Shown piece by piece: positions 33,864-43,506 of a stretch of 64,000 bases of DNA. Source of the DNA: Eubacteriaceae bacterium (GTDB lineage Bacteria > Bacillota > Clostridia > Lachnospirales > Lachnospiraceae); contig CAJTCR010000022.1 of assembly GCA_910574915.1 (NCBI GenBank), positions 20,294 to 84,293 on the forward strand. The letters are read 5' to 3'. The notes under the pieces were generated by a model. The model did not search any database and was not told where the DNA came from. It saw nothing but the letters and a program-made list of their open reading frames with translations. Numbering within the stretch: position 1 is the first letter of the stretch; the number at the start of each line of letters is the position of its first letter. The translations under genes were made by a program, and so were the position numbers.

Positions 33864-35222
33864 ATGGAAGCAATACAGTCACACAGCGTATTTTTTGTAT
33901 CGCTTGGATGCGACAAAAATCTTGTGGATTCTGAGTTTATGCTTGGAATGCTCAAAGAACACGGGTGGAGCATTACGGACGAAGAACAAAAGGCAGAAGC
34001 CATCGTAGTCAATACCTGCTGTTTTATCAACGATGCCAAGGAAGAGAGCGTAAATACGATTCTTGAGATGGCAGAATATAAAAAAACCGGAAACTGCAAG
34101 GTGCTGCTTGTCGCAGGATGCCTGGCGCAGCGCTACCAGCAGGAAATCCGCAAAGAAATCCCGGAAGTCGATGCCGTATTGGGCACGAATTCCTATGACG
34201 ATATTGTACATGCCCTGCAAGAAGCGCAAAAAAACGGGCAGTATGAAAATTTTCAAACATTAGACGGGCTGCCCAGCCTGCATTCAAATGGGAATCCATT
34301 GAAGCGCAGCATTACGACGGGAGGCCATTACGCATATTTAAAAATCGCGGAAGGATGCGACAAGCATTGCACGTACTGCATTATTCCGTCGATCCGGGGC
34401 AGCTATCGGAGCGTACCGATGGAAGAGCTGCTTGTGCAGGCAGCAGAATTAGCCGATACGGGGGTAAAAGAGCTGATTCTGGTGGCACAGGAAACAACTT
34501 TGTATGGCATTGATCTTTATGGTGAAAAATCCTTGTACCGATTGTTAGATGAACTGAATAAGATCCGGGGGCTTGTCTGGATTCGCATTTTATACTGCTA
34601 TCCTGAGGAAATTGATGATCCGCTGATCCAGGCGATCAAGCGCAACGAAAAAGTCTGCCATTATCTGGACATGCCGATCCAGCACGCAAACGATGAGATT
34701 TTGCGCCGTATGGGGCGGCGGGCGAGTAAACAAAGCATCTGTGAAACGATCAAAAAGCTGCGGCAGGAGATTCCTGATATCTGTCTGCGCACAACGCTGA
34801 TCTGCGGCTTTCCGGGAGAGACACAGGCGCAGCACGAAGAGCTGCTGGAGTTTATAGACGAGATGGAATTTGACCGTTTGGGCGCGTTTGTATATTCGCC
34901 TGAAGAAGGCACGCCTGCCGAAACGTTTCCCTGCCAATTAGACGAAGAGACAAAGCTTACCTGGCAGGAAGAAGTAATGGAATTAGAACAGGAGATTATT
35001 TTTGACAAGACTGCCGGTATGGAGGGTGAGGCAGTCTGGGCGTTTATTGAAGGAAAGCTGCCCGATGAAAATGTCTATGCGGCAAGGACGTACCGTGACG
35101 CGCCGGATATTGACGGCTATGTATTTGTATCCGGTGCCGGCACAGAGCTGATGACCGGGGATTTTGTAAAGGTGAGGATCACAGGCTCGCTCGATTATGA
35201 CCTGACCGCGGAGATCCTTTGA
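33864..35222 (+). CDS. rimO: Ribosomal protein S12 methylthiotransferase RimO
   Basis: RimO is a radical SAM enzyme that methylthiolates the conserved Asp of ribosomal protein S12. 452 residues: N-terminal UPF0004 domain (FVSLGCDKNLVDSE), radical SAM motif GCDKHCTYCIIPSIRG, and a C-terminal TRAM domain. It is the paralogue of MiaB at 8448. The start at 33864 has CGGAGAGA upstream; the longer open frame overlaps rpoZ and its terminator. Confidence 0.95.
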   Translation: MEAIQSHSVFFVSLGCDKNLVDSEFMLGMLKEHGWSITDEEQKAEAIVVNTCCFINDAKEESVNTILEMAEYKKTGNCKVLLVAGCLAQRYQQEIRKEIPEVDAVLGTNSYDDIVHALQEAQKNGQYENFQTLDGLPSLHSNGNPLKRSITTGGHYAYLKIAEGCDKHCTYCIIPSIRGSYRSVPMEELLVQAAELADTGVKELILVAQETTLYGIDLYGEKSLYRLLDELNKIRGLVWIRILYCYPEEIDDPLIQAIKRNEKVCHYLDMPIQHANDEILRRMGRRASKQSICETIKKLRQEIPDICLRTTLICGFPGETQAQHEELLEFIDEMEFDRLGAFVYSPEEGTPAETFPCQLDEETKLTWQEEVMELEQEIIFDKTAGMEGEAVWAFIEGKLPDENVYAARTYRDAPDIDGYVFVSGAGTELMTGDFVKVRITGSLDYDLTAEIL

Positions 35223-35259
35223 TAAACTGACAGCTCATAGAATAAGGAGGAGGGAATTT

Positions 35260-35802
35260 ATGAACCTGCCAAATAAATTGACGATGCTGCGTGTGCTGCT
35301 GATACCGTTTTTTGTATTTTTTCTGCTGGTGCCTGCATTTTCGGACAATGGAAAATATATTGCGACGGTAATTTTTATCATTGCAAGCCTTACGGACTTG
35401 TTGGATGGAAAAATTGCACGAAAATATAACCTAGTGACAAATTTCGGCAAATTTATGGACCCGCTTGCGGATAAACTACTGGTATGCTCGGCATTGATCT
35501 GCCTGGTCGATATGAAAAAGCTGGAATCTTGGATTACGATTATAATTATTGCCAGGGAATTTATTATCAGCGGCTTTCGGCTGATCGCAGCGGAGCACCA
35601 GATCGTAATCGCGGCAAGTTATTGGGGAAAATTTAAGACCACATTTCAAATGCTGATGATTATTGTGCTGATTTTGGACTTCGCACAGCCTGCATTTCAA
35701 ATGCTAGGCATAGTGCTTACGTATATTTCACTGGTGCTTACCGTAGTTTCGCTGGCGGATTATCTTTATAAAAACAAAGGCGTATTAAAGGAGCAGAATT
35801 AA
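35260..35802 (+). CDS. pgsA: CDP-diacylglycerol-glycerol-3-phosphate 3-phosphatidyltransferase
   Basis: It makes phosphatidylglycerol phosphate in the membrane. The 180-residue protein has several spans and the CDP-alcohol phosphatidyltransferase motif, seen as DGKIAR followed by GKFMDPLAD. It begins MNLPNKLTMLRVLLIP, typical of PgsA. AAGGAGGAGGG precedes the start. Its stop overlaps the next ATG by one base. Confidence 0.95.
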   Translation: MNLPNKLTMLRVLLIPFFVFFLLVPAFSDNGKYIATVIFIIASLTDLLDGKIARKYNLVTNFGKFMDPLADKLLVCSALICLVDMKKLESWITIIIIAREFIISGFRLIAAEHQIVIAASYWGKFKTTFQMLMIIVLILDFAQPAFQMLGIVLTYISLVLTVVSLADYLYKNKGVLKEQN

Positions 35803-36296
35803 TGGTTGAGAAAAAAGAATATGCATGTGAAGAACGCATTCTGGCGCTTTTAAAACAGCGTGGATTTACCGTTACAACGACCGAGTCGTGTACCGGCGGC
35901 TTATTGGCAGGACGCCTGTTAAACGCTGCCGGAGCGTCCGAGGTATATAAGGAAGGCTATATTACGTACTCGAACGAAGCAAAGGAAAAGCTGCTTGGCG
36001 TATCCAGACAGACGCTGGCGTCTTACGGTGCCGTCAGTGAACAGACCGCGCTGGAAATGGCACAGGGAGCAGCAAAACAGGCGGGTGCGGATGCCGCGCT
36101 TGCGACGACCGGAATCGCTGGGCCTGGCGGCGGTACGCAGGAAAAACCGGTTGGGCTTGTCTATATCGGCTGCCATGTCAATGGGGTTACCGTCGTAGAA
36201 GAGCATGTCTTTGCCGGAGAACGCGCACAGGTGCGCAGCCTTTCTGTGGAAGCGGCACTGTCCCTTTTGGAGCGGATGCTTTTAGGAACCGAGTAA
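35802..36296 (+). CDS. CinA C-terminal domain protein (nicotinamide-nucleotide amidase, PncC-like)
   Basis: 164 residues corresponding to the stand-alone CinA C-terminal domain. Motifs: TTTESCTGGLLAGRL near the N-terminus and ATTGIAGPGGGTQEKPVG. PncC-type enzymes deamidate NMN to NaMN in pyridine nucleotide recycling. The N-terminal molybdopterin-binding domain of full CinA is absent, a normal variant. It is coupled to pgsA by a stop/start overlap. Confidence 0.9.
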   Translation: MVEKKEYACEERILALLKQRGFTVTTTESCTGGLLAGRLLNAAGASEVYKEGYITYSNEAKEKLLGVSRQTLASYGAVSEQTALEMAQGAAKQAGADAALATTGIAGPGGGTQEKPVGLVYIGCHVNGVTVVEEHVFAGERAQVRSLSVEAALSLLERMLLGTE

Positions 36297-36343
36297 GCAC
36301 CCGTCAGAAATCGCAAATAAGGAAAGAAAATAGGGAGTATGTG

Positions 36344-36898
36344 ATGAGAATTATAGCCGGAACGGCAAGAAGCCTGCCGCTTCGATCGATCGAAGGAAGG
36401 GATACAAGGCCCACTACAGACCGCATTAAAGAAACGCTGTTTAATATTTTGCAGACAGGCATAGAAGGATGCAGCTTTTTAGACCTGTTTGCGGGAAGCG
36501 GCCAGATCGGGTTAGAAGCGTTAAGCAGGGGCGCTAACCATGCGGTATTTGTAGAAAGCAGCAAAAAAGCATGTGCCTGTATTGAAGAAAATATCCGTTT
36601 TACCCGCTTTGATGCACGCGCAAAGCTGCTTTCAATGGAAGCATCAGGCGCACTGCGCACACTGGAAGGAAACGATTCTTTTGATTATATTTTTATGGAC
36701 CCGCCGTATCAAAGCGGGATGGAGCAGGAAGTACTGATATATCTGGCGGGATCGGGGCTGTTAAAAGAGGACGGCGTGATCATTATCGAGGCGGCGGCGG
36801 ATACCGATTTTTCTTATGTATCTGGGATGGGCTTAAAAGTGATAAGAGAAAAGAAATACAAAACGAATAAACACATATTTGTGACAAAAGAGGCCTGA
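36344..36898 (+). CDS. rsmD: 16S rRNA (guanine-966 N2)-methyltransferase RsmD
   Basis: 184 residues with [28 protein letters not shown], the SAM-binding [19 protein letters not shown] and the catalytic motif FMDPPYQSG. All are typical of RsmD. The ATG at 36344 lies 6 bases after AGGGAG. coaD follows after 2 bases, the usual rsmD-coaD pair. Confidence 0.95.
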   Translation: MRIIAGTARSLPLRSIEGRDTRPTTDRIKETLFNILQTGIEGCSFLDLFAGSGQIGLEALSRGANHAVFVESSKKACACIEENIRFTRFDARAKLLSMEASGALRTLEGNDSFDYIFMDPPYQSGMEQEVLIYLAGSGLLKEDGVIIIEAAADTDFSYVSGMGLKVIREKKYKTNKHIFVTKEA

Positions 36899-36900
36899 TT

Positions 36901-37395
36901 ATGAAAAAAGCAATTTATCCGGGCAGTTTTGATCCGGTTACCAAAGGACATCTGGATGTAATCGAACGTTCTTCCAGGCTGGTCGATGAGCTGGTCGTCG
37001 GCGTACTGAACAACAGTGCAAAAAATGCATTGTTTTCCGTTCTCGAACGTGTTACTATGTTAAAGGAACTGACAGCGCATTTTCCGAATGTAACGGTGGA
37101 TGCATTCGATGGGCTGCTGGTTGACTATGCAAAAAGGATCGGGGCTGTGATTATTGTCAGAGGACTGCGCGCAGTGACCGATTTTGAGTATGAGCTGCAA
37201 ATTGCGCAGACAAATCATGAAATAGATACAGATATAGAGACCATTTTTCTGACCACCCGTCTTGAGTATGCTTACTTAAGTTCTACGATCGTGAAAGAAG
37301 TCGCGTCTTACGGGGGAGATATCTCGCACTTTGTGCCGCACCAGATGATTGCGCGTATTTATGCGAAATATGGCATCGAAGGTTTCGATCAATAG
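36901..37395 (+). CDS. coaD: Phosphopantetheine adenylyltransferase
   Basis: It transfers AMP to 4'-phosphopantetheine, the penultimate step of CoA synthesis. 164 residues: [16 protein letters not shown] (T/H-x-G-H nucleotidyltransferase motif), a [14 protein letters not shown] loop and the ISSTIVKE-type motif seen as [15 protein letters not shown]. Length and motifs are standard. Confidence 0.97.
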   Translation: MKKAIYPGSFDPVTKGHLDVIERSSRLVDELVVGVLNNSAKNALFSVLERVTMLKELTAHFPNVTVDAFDGLLVDYAKRIGAVIIVRGLRAVTDFEYELQIAQTNHEIDTDIETIFLTTRLEYAYLSSTIVKEVASYGGDISHFVPHQMIARIYAKYGIEGFDQ

Positions 37396-37415
37396 AGAAT
37401 GAAGGAGTATTGCGT

Positions 37416-38042
37416 ATGAGCAGTAAAATAGACCAGATCATAGAAGAGATTGAAGATTATATTGAAAGCTGTAAATTCCAGCCGCTTTCGAGCACAAAGA
37501 TCATTGTAAACAAGGAAGAGATCAATGAATTAATCGCAGAGCTGCGCCAGAGGACGCCGGAGGAAGTAAAGCGCTATCAAAAGATGATCAGCAATAAGGA
37601 GGCTATTTTAGCAGATGCCCATGCAAAAGCAGATACGATTATTTCGCAGGCACAGTTTCAGAAAAATGAGCTTGTAAAAGAGCACGAGATTATGCAGCAG
37701 GCATATGCCCAGGCAAACGAGGTGGTGTCTATCGCACAGAGCCAGGCACAGCAGATTATGGACGAGGCGACCAACGATGCCAACGAAATCCGTATGGGCG
37801 CCATTGCTTATGCAGACGCAATGCTGAAATCGATCGAAGACCTGTTAAGCGGTTCCCAGAGTATTTTTAAGACGAATTTTGCCCAGCTTAGCGCGTCGAT
37901 GCAGAAAACGCTGGAAATTGTTTCTGCAAACCGCGCGGAGTTAGCGCCTGCCGAGATCTTTCAGGAAGAAGCGCAGGCGCCGATGGAGAGCATGGAAGAA
38001 CTGCCGGAACAGATGGAGGCAGCCGAAGAGCCTGCGCAGTAA
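37416..38042 (+). CDS. Coiled-coil protein, often annotated as ATPase or H+-ATPase subunit H-like
   Basis: 208 residues, mainly alpha-helical with heptad-like spacing and Ala/Gln/Glu richness from about residue 70 to 150, and an acidic C-terminal tail (EELPEQMEAAEEPAQ). No catalytic motif is seen, so the common annotation as an ATPase is probably not meaningful; a DivIVA- or stalk-like structural role is possible. Such genes commonly follow coaD in Lachnospiraceae. AAGGAG lies 8 bases before the ATG at 37416. Confidence 0.7.
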   Translation: MSSKIDQIIEEIEDYIESCKFQPLSSTKIIVNKEEINELIAELRQRTPEEVKRYQKMISNKEAILADAHAKADTIISQAQFQKNELVKEHEIMQQAYAQANEVVSIAQSQAQQIMDEATNDANEIRMGAIAYADAMLKSIEDLLSGSQSIFKTNFAQLSASMQKTLEIVSANRAELAPAEIFQEEAQAPMESMEELPEQMEAAEEPAQ

Positions 38043-38050
38043 CAGGGTTT

Positions 38051-38959
38051 TTAAAAGATACATACAGCCAGTAAGGTGCTGCACAGTGTCTGCACCAGCC
38101 GAAACACCAGATAAAAGCGCATGGAAATACCGGTTTCTTTTACCATAGAAGCCGTCTGTGCAAATCCGCTCAGCCCGCCGAAAGCAGTGGCTGCGACGGC
38201 TGCCTCATATTTTGCGGCGAGCGGCAAGGAGCTTTGCGCGACGGCATGGATGCCGTTCGTAATCTCTGTCACTCCGGCAAGGCACCAATATACGGGATCA
38301 TGGTTTCCGGCAAGGCGTATGCACATCTGTGACAGCAGCGAAAACAGCATAATATATCCGCCCAGTTTTAACAGTGTTTCAAATCCATTCATAATTCCGG
38401 CATCGATAATTTGAAAATTCAAATTAGATCCAGATGCCGTATTTTTTTTGAGCGGAAGTGCCTTTGTAAGACGCAGCAGGAAAAGCCCGCATACAAGCGG
38501 CGGCAGATATAAGACGGCATACGTCTGCCATACTTTGTGGCCGATGCCAAGGGAAGCGTTCAGCAAATAGCTGCTTACAAATACCGGGCTGATATTGTTG
38601 CACATGGCGCACAAAATATTTGCTTCCTGGATGCTTAGTTTGCCTTCCTTTAACAGGTCAGCCGTCGTCTTGCTGCCCATAGGAAAGCCAAACAAAAAGC
38701 CTGCGACAATCGGATAGGCTGCCTGCGGATGATGGAAAAAGAGCCGGTTTAAAAGCGGCATCGCAGCGCGCACCAGATCGTCCAGGTATCCAGACTGGAT
38801 CAGCATATTCGAAAAGATCGTAAACGGAAGCAGCGCAGGCAGAATATTTTCATACCACAGGATCAGACCGTTGGCGGCGGCTTTGACACAGTCGTTTGGA
38901 TAAATTAGTATGAATAGGATAAACAGCATGATAATACATATAGATAACCTTTTTTTCAT
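38051..38959 (-). CDS. YlbJ-like sporulation integral membrane protein (nucleoside-recognition/Gate domain)
   Basis: About 302 residues from the ATG at 38959, with around eight hydrophobic spans and Gate-domain features: ILPALLPFTIFSNMLI, GFLFGFPMGSKTTADLL and MCNNISPVFVSSY. YlbJ of Bacillus is required for full sporulation; its transported substrate is unsettled. In clostridia the gene often lies near coaD, as here. The Shine-Dalgarno is not evident and the open frame continues upstream across the divergent M23 gene, so the start is uncertain. Confidence 0.8.
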   Translation of the reverse strand: MKKRLSICIIMLFILFILIYPNDCVKAAANGLILWYENILPALLPFTIFSNMLIQSGYLDDLVRAAMPLLNRLFFHHPQAAYPIVAGFLFGFPMGSKTTADLLKEGKLSIQEANILCAMCNNISPVFVSSYLLNASLGIGHKVWQTYAVLYLPPLVCGLFLLRLTKALPLKKNTASGSNLNFQIIDAGIMNGFETLLKLGGYIMLFSLLSQMCIRLAGNHDPVYWCLAGVTEITNGIHAVAQSSLPLAAKYEAAVAATAFGGLSGFAQTASMVKETGISMRFYLVFRLVQTLCSTLLAVCIF

Positions 38960-39006
38960 GACAGCACGTATTTTTTTTATTAGTATACGCGTCTGTAGGA
39001 GGAAAC

Positions 39007-39840
39007 ATGAATCAAAAACGTATCTTTTGGATCTTCGTGCTGTTTCTGCTCGCAAGCCTTGATGTAATGTTTATACGCAGGATCGAACAAAACCAGAGGG
39101 ATGCCAGACAGGAATCGCAGTTGTCTAACGAGGAAGAAGCGCTTGCCGTACTGCGCGCGCTACAGCTTCCGGCAGAGGTTTTGGCACAATTTGACGGCGA
39201 TCAGCAGGCGGAACAAATACTCGCCTATTTGTTCTGCCAGTCTAAAAGGCCGTCAGATTTAAAACAGTGGTGCCAGTCGCAGCAGGAGGCAGAACCGCAG
39301 CTCTATGACCGGTATGCGGCGATGATACGGCAGATTTTTGCCGATGCCGTCTATTTTCCGATTCCGCAGGCAGCGGATGAAGAGGTCTGTGTCGCTTATG
39401 AAAATAGCTGGCAGTCGCAGCGTACATACGGCGGTACCCGCGGGCATGAAGGCTGTGACCTGATGGCGTCCGTCCAGCAGCGCGGCTATTATCCGGTCGT
39501 CAGTGTCAGCGACGGCGTAGTGGAAAAGATCGGATGGCTGCCGCAGGGCGGCTACCGGATCGGCATACGAAGCAGCCACCAGGTATATTATTACTATGCG
39601 CACCTTGCGGAATACGAAGACGGGATAGAACAAGGCACACAAATCGCCGCCGGACAACTGCTCGGGTATATGGGAGATACGGGCTACAGCGAAGTGGAAG
39701 GGACGACCGGAAACTTTCCGGTGCACCTGCATTTTGGCATATATCTGGATGTGGAAGGACGGGGCGAGACCAGCTTTAATCCATATTATGTGCTCAAATG
39801 GCTGGAAGCGAGCAGGCTGAAATATGAGTACCGCAAGTAA
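39007..39840 (+). CDS. M23 family metallopeptidase, membrane-anchored
   Basis: 277 residues. One N-terminal span (FWIFVLFLLASLDVMFI), a linker domain, then a LytM/M23 domain with zinc ligands H and D in GHEGCDL and the H-x-H of HLHFGIY. It is therefore likely an active endopeptidase outside the membrane, cutting peptidoglycan cross-bridges or stems. AGGAGG lies 5-6 bases upstream. It is divergent from the YlbJ-like gene, only 47 bases apart. Confidence 0.88.
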   Translation: MNQKRIFWIFVLFLLASLDVMFIRRIEQNQRDARQESQLSNEEEALAVLRALQLPAEVLAQFDGDQQAEQILAYLFCQSKRPSDLKQWCQSQQEAEPQLYDRYAAMIRQIFADAVYFPIPQAADEEVCVAYENSWQSQRTYGGTRGHEGCDLMASVQQRGYYPVVSVSDGVVEKIGWLPQGGYRIGIRSSHQVYYYYAHLAEYEDGIEQGTQIAAGQLLGYMGDTGYSEVEGTTGNFPVHLHFGIYLDVEGRGETSFNPYYVLKWLEASRLKYEYRK

Positions 39841-39878
39841 ACAGTGGAACATACAATACAACACAAATGGGAGGAGCT

Positions 39879-41789
39879 ATGCCAGGATTTTTGCCAATCA
39901 GCAGGGAAGATATGGAGGCGGCTGGGATCAGCCAGTTAGATTTTGTCTATGTGACAGGGGACGCGTACGTAGACCATCCGTCCTTTGGGCATGCGATTAT
40001 CAGCCGCATTTTGCAGGCGCACGGATATCAGGTAGGCATTATTGCGCAGCCGGACTATAAGCGCAGGGACAGCATTTCGGTACTGGGAGAGCCAAGGCTT
40101 GGGTTTTTAGTGACAGCGGGAAATATGGACTCGATGGTCAACCATTACAGCGTGTCCAAAAAGCGGCGCGCTACAGACGCCTATACGCCTGGCGGAGTCA
40201 TGGGAAAACGCCCGGACTATGCGGTAACGGTTTACAGCAGGCTGATCCGCAGCGTCTATCCTGATATTCCGATTATTATCGGCGGGATCGAGGCTTCGCT
40301 TCGCAGGCTGGGGCATTATGACTATTGGTCAAATAAGGTAAAGCGCTCGGTTTTATTAGACGCAGGAGCTGACCTGATCAGCTATGGGATGGGAGAGCAC
40401 AGCATTGTGGAAATCGCAGACGCGCTTGCGTCAGGAATCGCTGTTTCTGACCTGACCTTTATTAACGGGACTGTTTTTCGTACAAAAGACCATGCGCTTG
40501 CGAGTGAAGACGCTGTACAGCTTCCGTCTTTTGACCAGATCCGTCTTAATAAACACGCTTACGCACGCAGCTTTTATTTACAGTACTGCAATACAGATCC
40601 TTTCGCCGGAAAGCGGCTCTATGAGACTTATAAGGGCGGCGTCTATATTGTGCAGAATCCGGCTTCTAAGCCGCTTAGCCAGTTGGAAATGGACGATGTC
40701 TACGCACTGCCGTATATGCGCACTTACCATCCGTCTTATGAAGCCGCTGGCGGCGTGCCGGCGATCCGGGAGGTCAAATTCAGCCTTGTCAGCAGCAGGG
40801 GCTGCTTTGGCGGATGCAATTTTTGCGCGCTGACGTTTCACCAGGGCAGGCTGATCCAGAGCAGAAGCCATGCTTCCATTATAGAGGAAGCGCGCATCCT
40901 GGTCAAAGATCCAGATTTTAAAGGGTATATCCACGATGTCGGCGGGCCGACTGCAAATTTCAGACAGCCTGCATGTGACAAGCAGCTTAAAAAGGGTGCC
41001 TGTGCGGACAGGCAGTGCCTGTTTCCGACGCCGTGCAAAAATCTGAACATCGACCACAGCGACTATCGAAAGCTGCTGCAAAAGCTTCGCCGCTTAGACG
41101 GGGTAAAAAAAGTATTTATCCGCTCCGGCATCCGCTATGATTACCTGATCTATGATAAAGATCAGCGCTTTTTGCAGGAATTGTGCGAGCATCATGTGAG
41201 CGGCCAGTTAAAGATCGCGCCGGAGCATATTTCCAATACGGTGCTGCAAAAGCTTGGCAAGCCTTCGGTCGAGGTCTACCGCAGGTTTGTGCGTGCGTAC
41301 GAGCAGATGAACAAAAAACTCGGCAAGGAGCAGTATCTGGTTCCTTACCTGATGTCCTCCCATCCTGGCTCTACATTAAAGGAAGCGGTAGAGCTTGCAG
41401 AGTTTTTGCGGGATATGGGCTATGTACCGCAGCAGGTGCAGGACTTTTACCCGACGCCGTCTACAATCTCTACCTGCATGTACTATACCGGCATTGACCC
41501 GCGTACGATGGAGCCTGTCTATGTAGCGAACAATCCGCACGAAAAAGCGATGCAGCGGGCGCTGATCCAATACCGCAATCCGAAAAACTATAACTTGGTA
41601 AAAGAAGCTTTAATAAAAGCAGGACGGGAAGACCTGATCGGGGACGGAAAGAAATGCCTGATCGGGGACAAAAACTATGCGCTGTTTCGGAAACAGCAAA
41701 AAACAGGAAAACGAACATCAGAGAGCAAAAAAGACAAAAAGCATCAGACAGGCAGGCATAATAGCAGAGGCAGTAAAAGAAAAAAATAA
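39879..41789 (+). CDS. YgiQ family radical SAM protein
   Basis: 636 residues. The N-terminal region (FLPISREDMEAAGISQLDFV) and DHPSFGHAIISR are characteristic of YgiQ. The radical SAM cysteines are in SSRGCFGGCNFCALTFHQGR, followed by a C-terminal extension with CADRQCLFPTPC. The substrate is not known. A basic low-complexity tail of about 35 residues (KQQKTGKRTSESKK onward) is added at the C-terminus. The ATG at 39879 has GGGAGG upstream. Confidence 0.92.
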   Translation: MPGFLPISREDMEAAGISQLDFVYVTGDAYVDHPSFGHAIISRILQAHGYQVGIIAQPDYKRRDSISVLGEPRLGFLVTAGNMDSMVNHYSVSKKRRATDAYTPGGVMGKRPDYAVTVYSRLIRSVYPDIPIIIGGIEASLRRLGHYDYWSNKVKRSVLLDAGADLISYGMGEHSIVEIADALASGIAVSDLTFINGTVFRTKDHALASEDAVQLPSFDQIRLNKHAYARSFYLQYCNTDPFAGKRLYETYKGGVYIVQNPASKPLSQLEMDDVYALPYMRTYHPSYEAAGGVPAIREVKFSLVSSRGCFGGCNFCALTFHQGRLIQSRSHASIIEEARILVKDPDFKGYIHDVGGPTANFRQPACDKQLKKGACADRQCLFPTPCKNLNIDHSDYRKLLQKLRRLDGVKKVFIRSGIRYDYLIYDKDQRFLQELCEHHVSGQLKIAPEHISNTVLQKLGKPSVEVYRRFVRAYEQMNKKLGKEQYLVPYLMSSHPGSTLKEAVELAEFLRDMGYVPQQVQDFYPTPSTISTCMYYTGIDPRTMEPVYVANNPHEKAMQRALIQYRNPKNYNLVKEALIKAGREDLIGDGKKCLIGDKNYALFRKQQKTGKRTSESKKDKKHQTGRHNSRGSKRKK

Positions 41790-41808
41790 ATGGAGATACA
41801 ATTTTGCA

Positions 41809-42774
41809 ATGAAACAATTAGAAATAGGTGAAAATGAAGCCGGACAGCGGCTGGACAAGTATTTGAAAAAACTCCTGCCCAATGCGGACAGCAGCTTTTT
41901 ATATAAAATGCTGCGAAAAAAGAATATTGTGTTAAACGGCAAAAAAGCACAGGGAGCCGTACACCTTGTAAACGGGGATACGGTTACGCTCTACCTTTCG
42001 GATGAGACCTATGAAAAATTCAGTGCAGACAAACGGCCGCCTGCCTTATCCGCCGGTTCCGTGCCAAAGCTTTCGGTGCTGTATGAAGACCAGGATTTTT
42101 TAATCGTCGATAAGCCAGCCGGAATGCTTTCGCAAAAGGCGGCGTTAAAGGATATTTCCGCAAACGAATGCATTTTGAACTATTTGCTGGATACGGGCGC
42201 GGTCACGCCGCAGGCATTGCAGACGTTCCGCCCGTCGGTCTGCAACCGCCTCGACCGCAATACGTCGGGCATCCTGATTGCCGGGAAAACACTTTTGGGC
42301 CTGCAGACGATGTCGGCACAGCTTAAGGAGCGTACAGTGAAAAAATATTACCGCTGCGTGGTGGCAGGTACATTGACGGACGGACAGTACTTAAAAGGAT
42401 ATTTAAAAAAAGATGACAAAAAAAATAAAGTGACGGTCTATGCTGGCCCCTGTCATAATGCGAAAGCAGAAGATCCTCAGATCCAGTATATTGAAACCGA
42501 ATACACCCCGTTATGGCACTGCAGGGGATGCACGATGCTCGAAGTCCATTTGATTACCGGGCGTTCCCACCAGATCCGCGCGCATCTTGCGTCCATCGGA
42601 CACCCGATTGTCGGAGATCCCAAATATGGGGACAGGGCGCGGAATGAAGCATACCGTAAAAAAACGGGCATCCGGCATCAGCTCTTACATGCCTACCGGG
42701 TCGAATTTCCAGACGGAAAACAGGTAACGGCTCCCCTGCCTGCTTATTTTTCGTATTTTTCTGAAAATAGCTAG
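41809..42774 (+). CDS. RluA-family pseudouridine synthase
   Basis: 321 residues: an N-terminal S4 RNA-binding domain (AGQRLDKYLKKLLPNA, RKKNIVLNGKKA) and a synthase domain with the catalytic Asp motif NRLDRNTSGILI and TGRSHQIRAHLASIGHPI. The target is an rRNA or tRNA uridine; the RluC/RluD position cannot be decided. The start at 41809 lies 13 bases after GGAG, a long spacing; the open frame extends upstream inside the YgiQ gene. Confidence 0.9.
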   Translation: MKQLEIGENEAGQRLDKYLKKLLPNADSSFLYKMLRKKNIVLNGKKAQGAVHLVNGDTVTLYLSDETYEKFSADKRPPALSAGSVPKLSVLYEDQDFLIVDKPAGMLSQKAALKDISANECILNYLLDTGAVTPQALQTFRPSVCNRLDRNTSGILIAGKTLLGLQTMSAQLKERTVKKYYRCVVAGTLTDGQYLKGYLKKDDKKNKVTVYAGPCHNAKAEDPQIQYIETEYTPLWHCRGCTMLEVHLITGRSHQIRAHLASIGHPIVGDPKYGDRARNEAYRKKTGIRHQLLHAYRVEFPDGKQVTAPLPAYFSYFSENS

Positions 42775-42812
42775 GCAAAATAAGAGCATCATAGGATCTA
42801 GGAGAAGCACAG

Positions 42813-43346
42813 ATGGCAACATGGAATTCGCGCGGGCTGCGCGGCTCGACGCTGGAAGAATATATTAACCGGACAAATGAAAAATATCAGGAAAACGGGC
42901 TGGCGCTGATTCAGAAAATACCGACGCCGATTACGCCGATTACGATTGACAAGCAGACAAGGCATATTACACTGGCGTATTTTGAACAGAAAAGTACCGT
43001 GGACTATATCGGCGCGGTGCAGGGGATTCCTGTCTGCTTTGACGCAAAGGAATGCCGTACGGATACGTTTCCGCTGCAAAATATCCATCCGCACCAGGTT
43101 GCGTTTATGGAGCAGTTTGAACAGCAGGGCGGCGTTGCTTTTTTTCTGATTTCTTATTCTGCGAGAGACGAGTTTTATTACCTGCGTTTTTGTAAACTGC
43201 TGGAATTTTGGAACAGGATGAAAAATGGCGGAAGGAAGAGCTTTCGTTATGAAGAATTAGAACAGGATTTTATTTTTAAGCCTGCTGGCGGCATTTTAGT
43301 TCCTTATTTGGATCAAATGCAGAAGGATTTGTTATTCAGAGATTGA
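42813..43346 (+). CDS. recU: Holliday junction resolvase RecU
   Basis: RecU cleaves Holliday junctions in Firmicutes. 177 residues with a PD-(D/E)XK fold: STVDYIGAVQG and CFDAKECRTDTF supply the D...D-x-K core, and the stalk-like region follows. It would act with RuvAB encoded at 10.8-12.5 kb. The hisZ promoter overlaps its last codons, so its transcript probably ends or continues into the his genes; no terminator is visible. Confidence 0.93.
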   Translation: MATWNSRGLRGSTLEEYINRTNEKYQENGLALIQKIPTPITPITIDKQTRHITLAYFEQKSTVDYIGAVQGIPVCFDAKECRTDTFPLQNIHPHQVAFMEQFEQQGGVAFFLISYSARDEFYYLRFCKLLEFWNRMKNGGRKSFRYEELEQDFIFKPAGGILVPYLDQMQKDLLFRD

Positions 43347-43371
43347 CAAAGCGCGCGGTTTCTTTTATAAT
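43343..43371 (+). promoter_or_regulatory. Consensus promoter of the his operon
   Basis: TTGACA (43343-43348), a 17-base spacer and TATAAT (43366-43371): a perfect match to the vegetative consensus, overlapping the recU stop. Confidence 0.92.
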
Positions 43372-43380
43372 GGACATAAT

Positions 43381-43410
43381 TTTATGCGTTAGCGCAATAA
43401 AGCGCATAAA
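43381..43410 (+). promoter_or_regulatory. Leader hairpin of the his operon
   Basis: TTTATGCG (43381-43388) and CGCATAAA (43403-43410) can pair at the start of the hisZ leader, followed by AAGGGG. It lacks a clear U-tract and is too short for a T-box. Confidence 0.4.
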
Positions 43411-43435
43411 AAGGGGCTATACAAATACAGCCGAA

Positions 43436-43449
43436 ACCAGTATACTGGT
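43436..43449. promoter_or_regulatory. 14-bp perfect palindrome in the hisZ leader
   Basis: ACCAGTATACTGGT is a perfect dyad about 65 bases downstream of the -10 and 57 bases before the hisZ start. It is a candidate operator for a dimeric repressor. Confidence 0.4.
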
Positions 43450-43506
43450 AGGATATACAGAAAACGTAAAATGCAACAACGAAAAGAGGAAAGCAGGGAA
43501 AAGCAT

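Noticed and set aside
43372..43506. T-box leader for the his operon
   Set aside because: The leader is only about 130 bases, with no specifier loop, no T-box consensus and no terminator.
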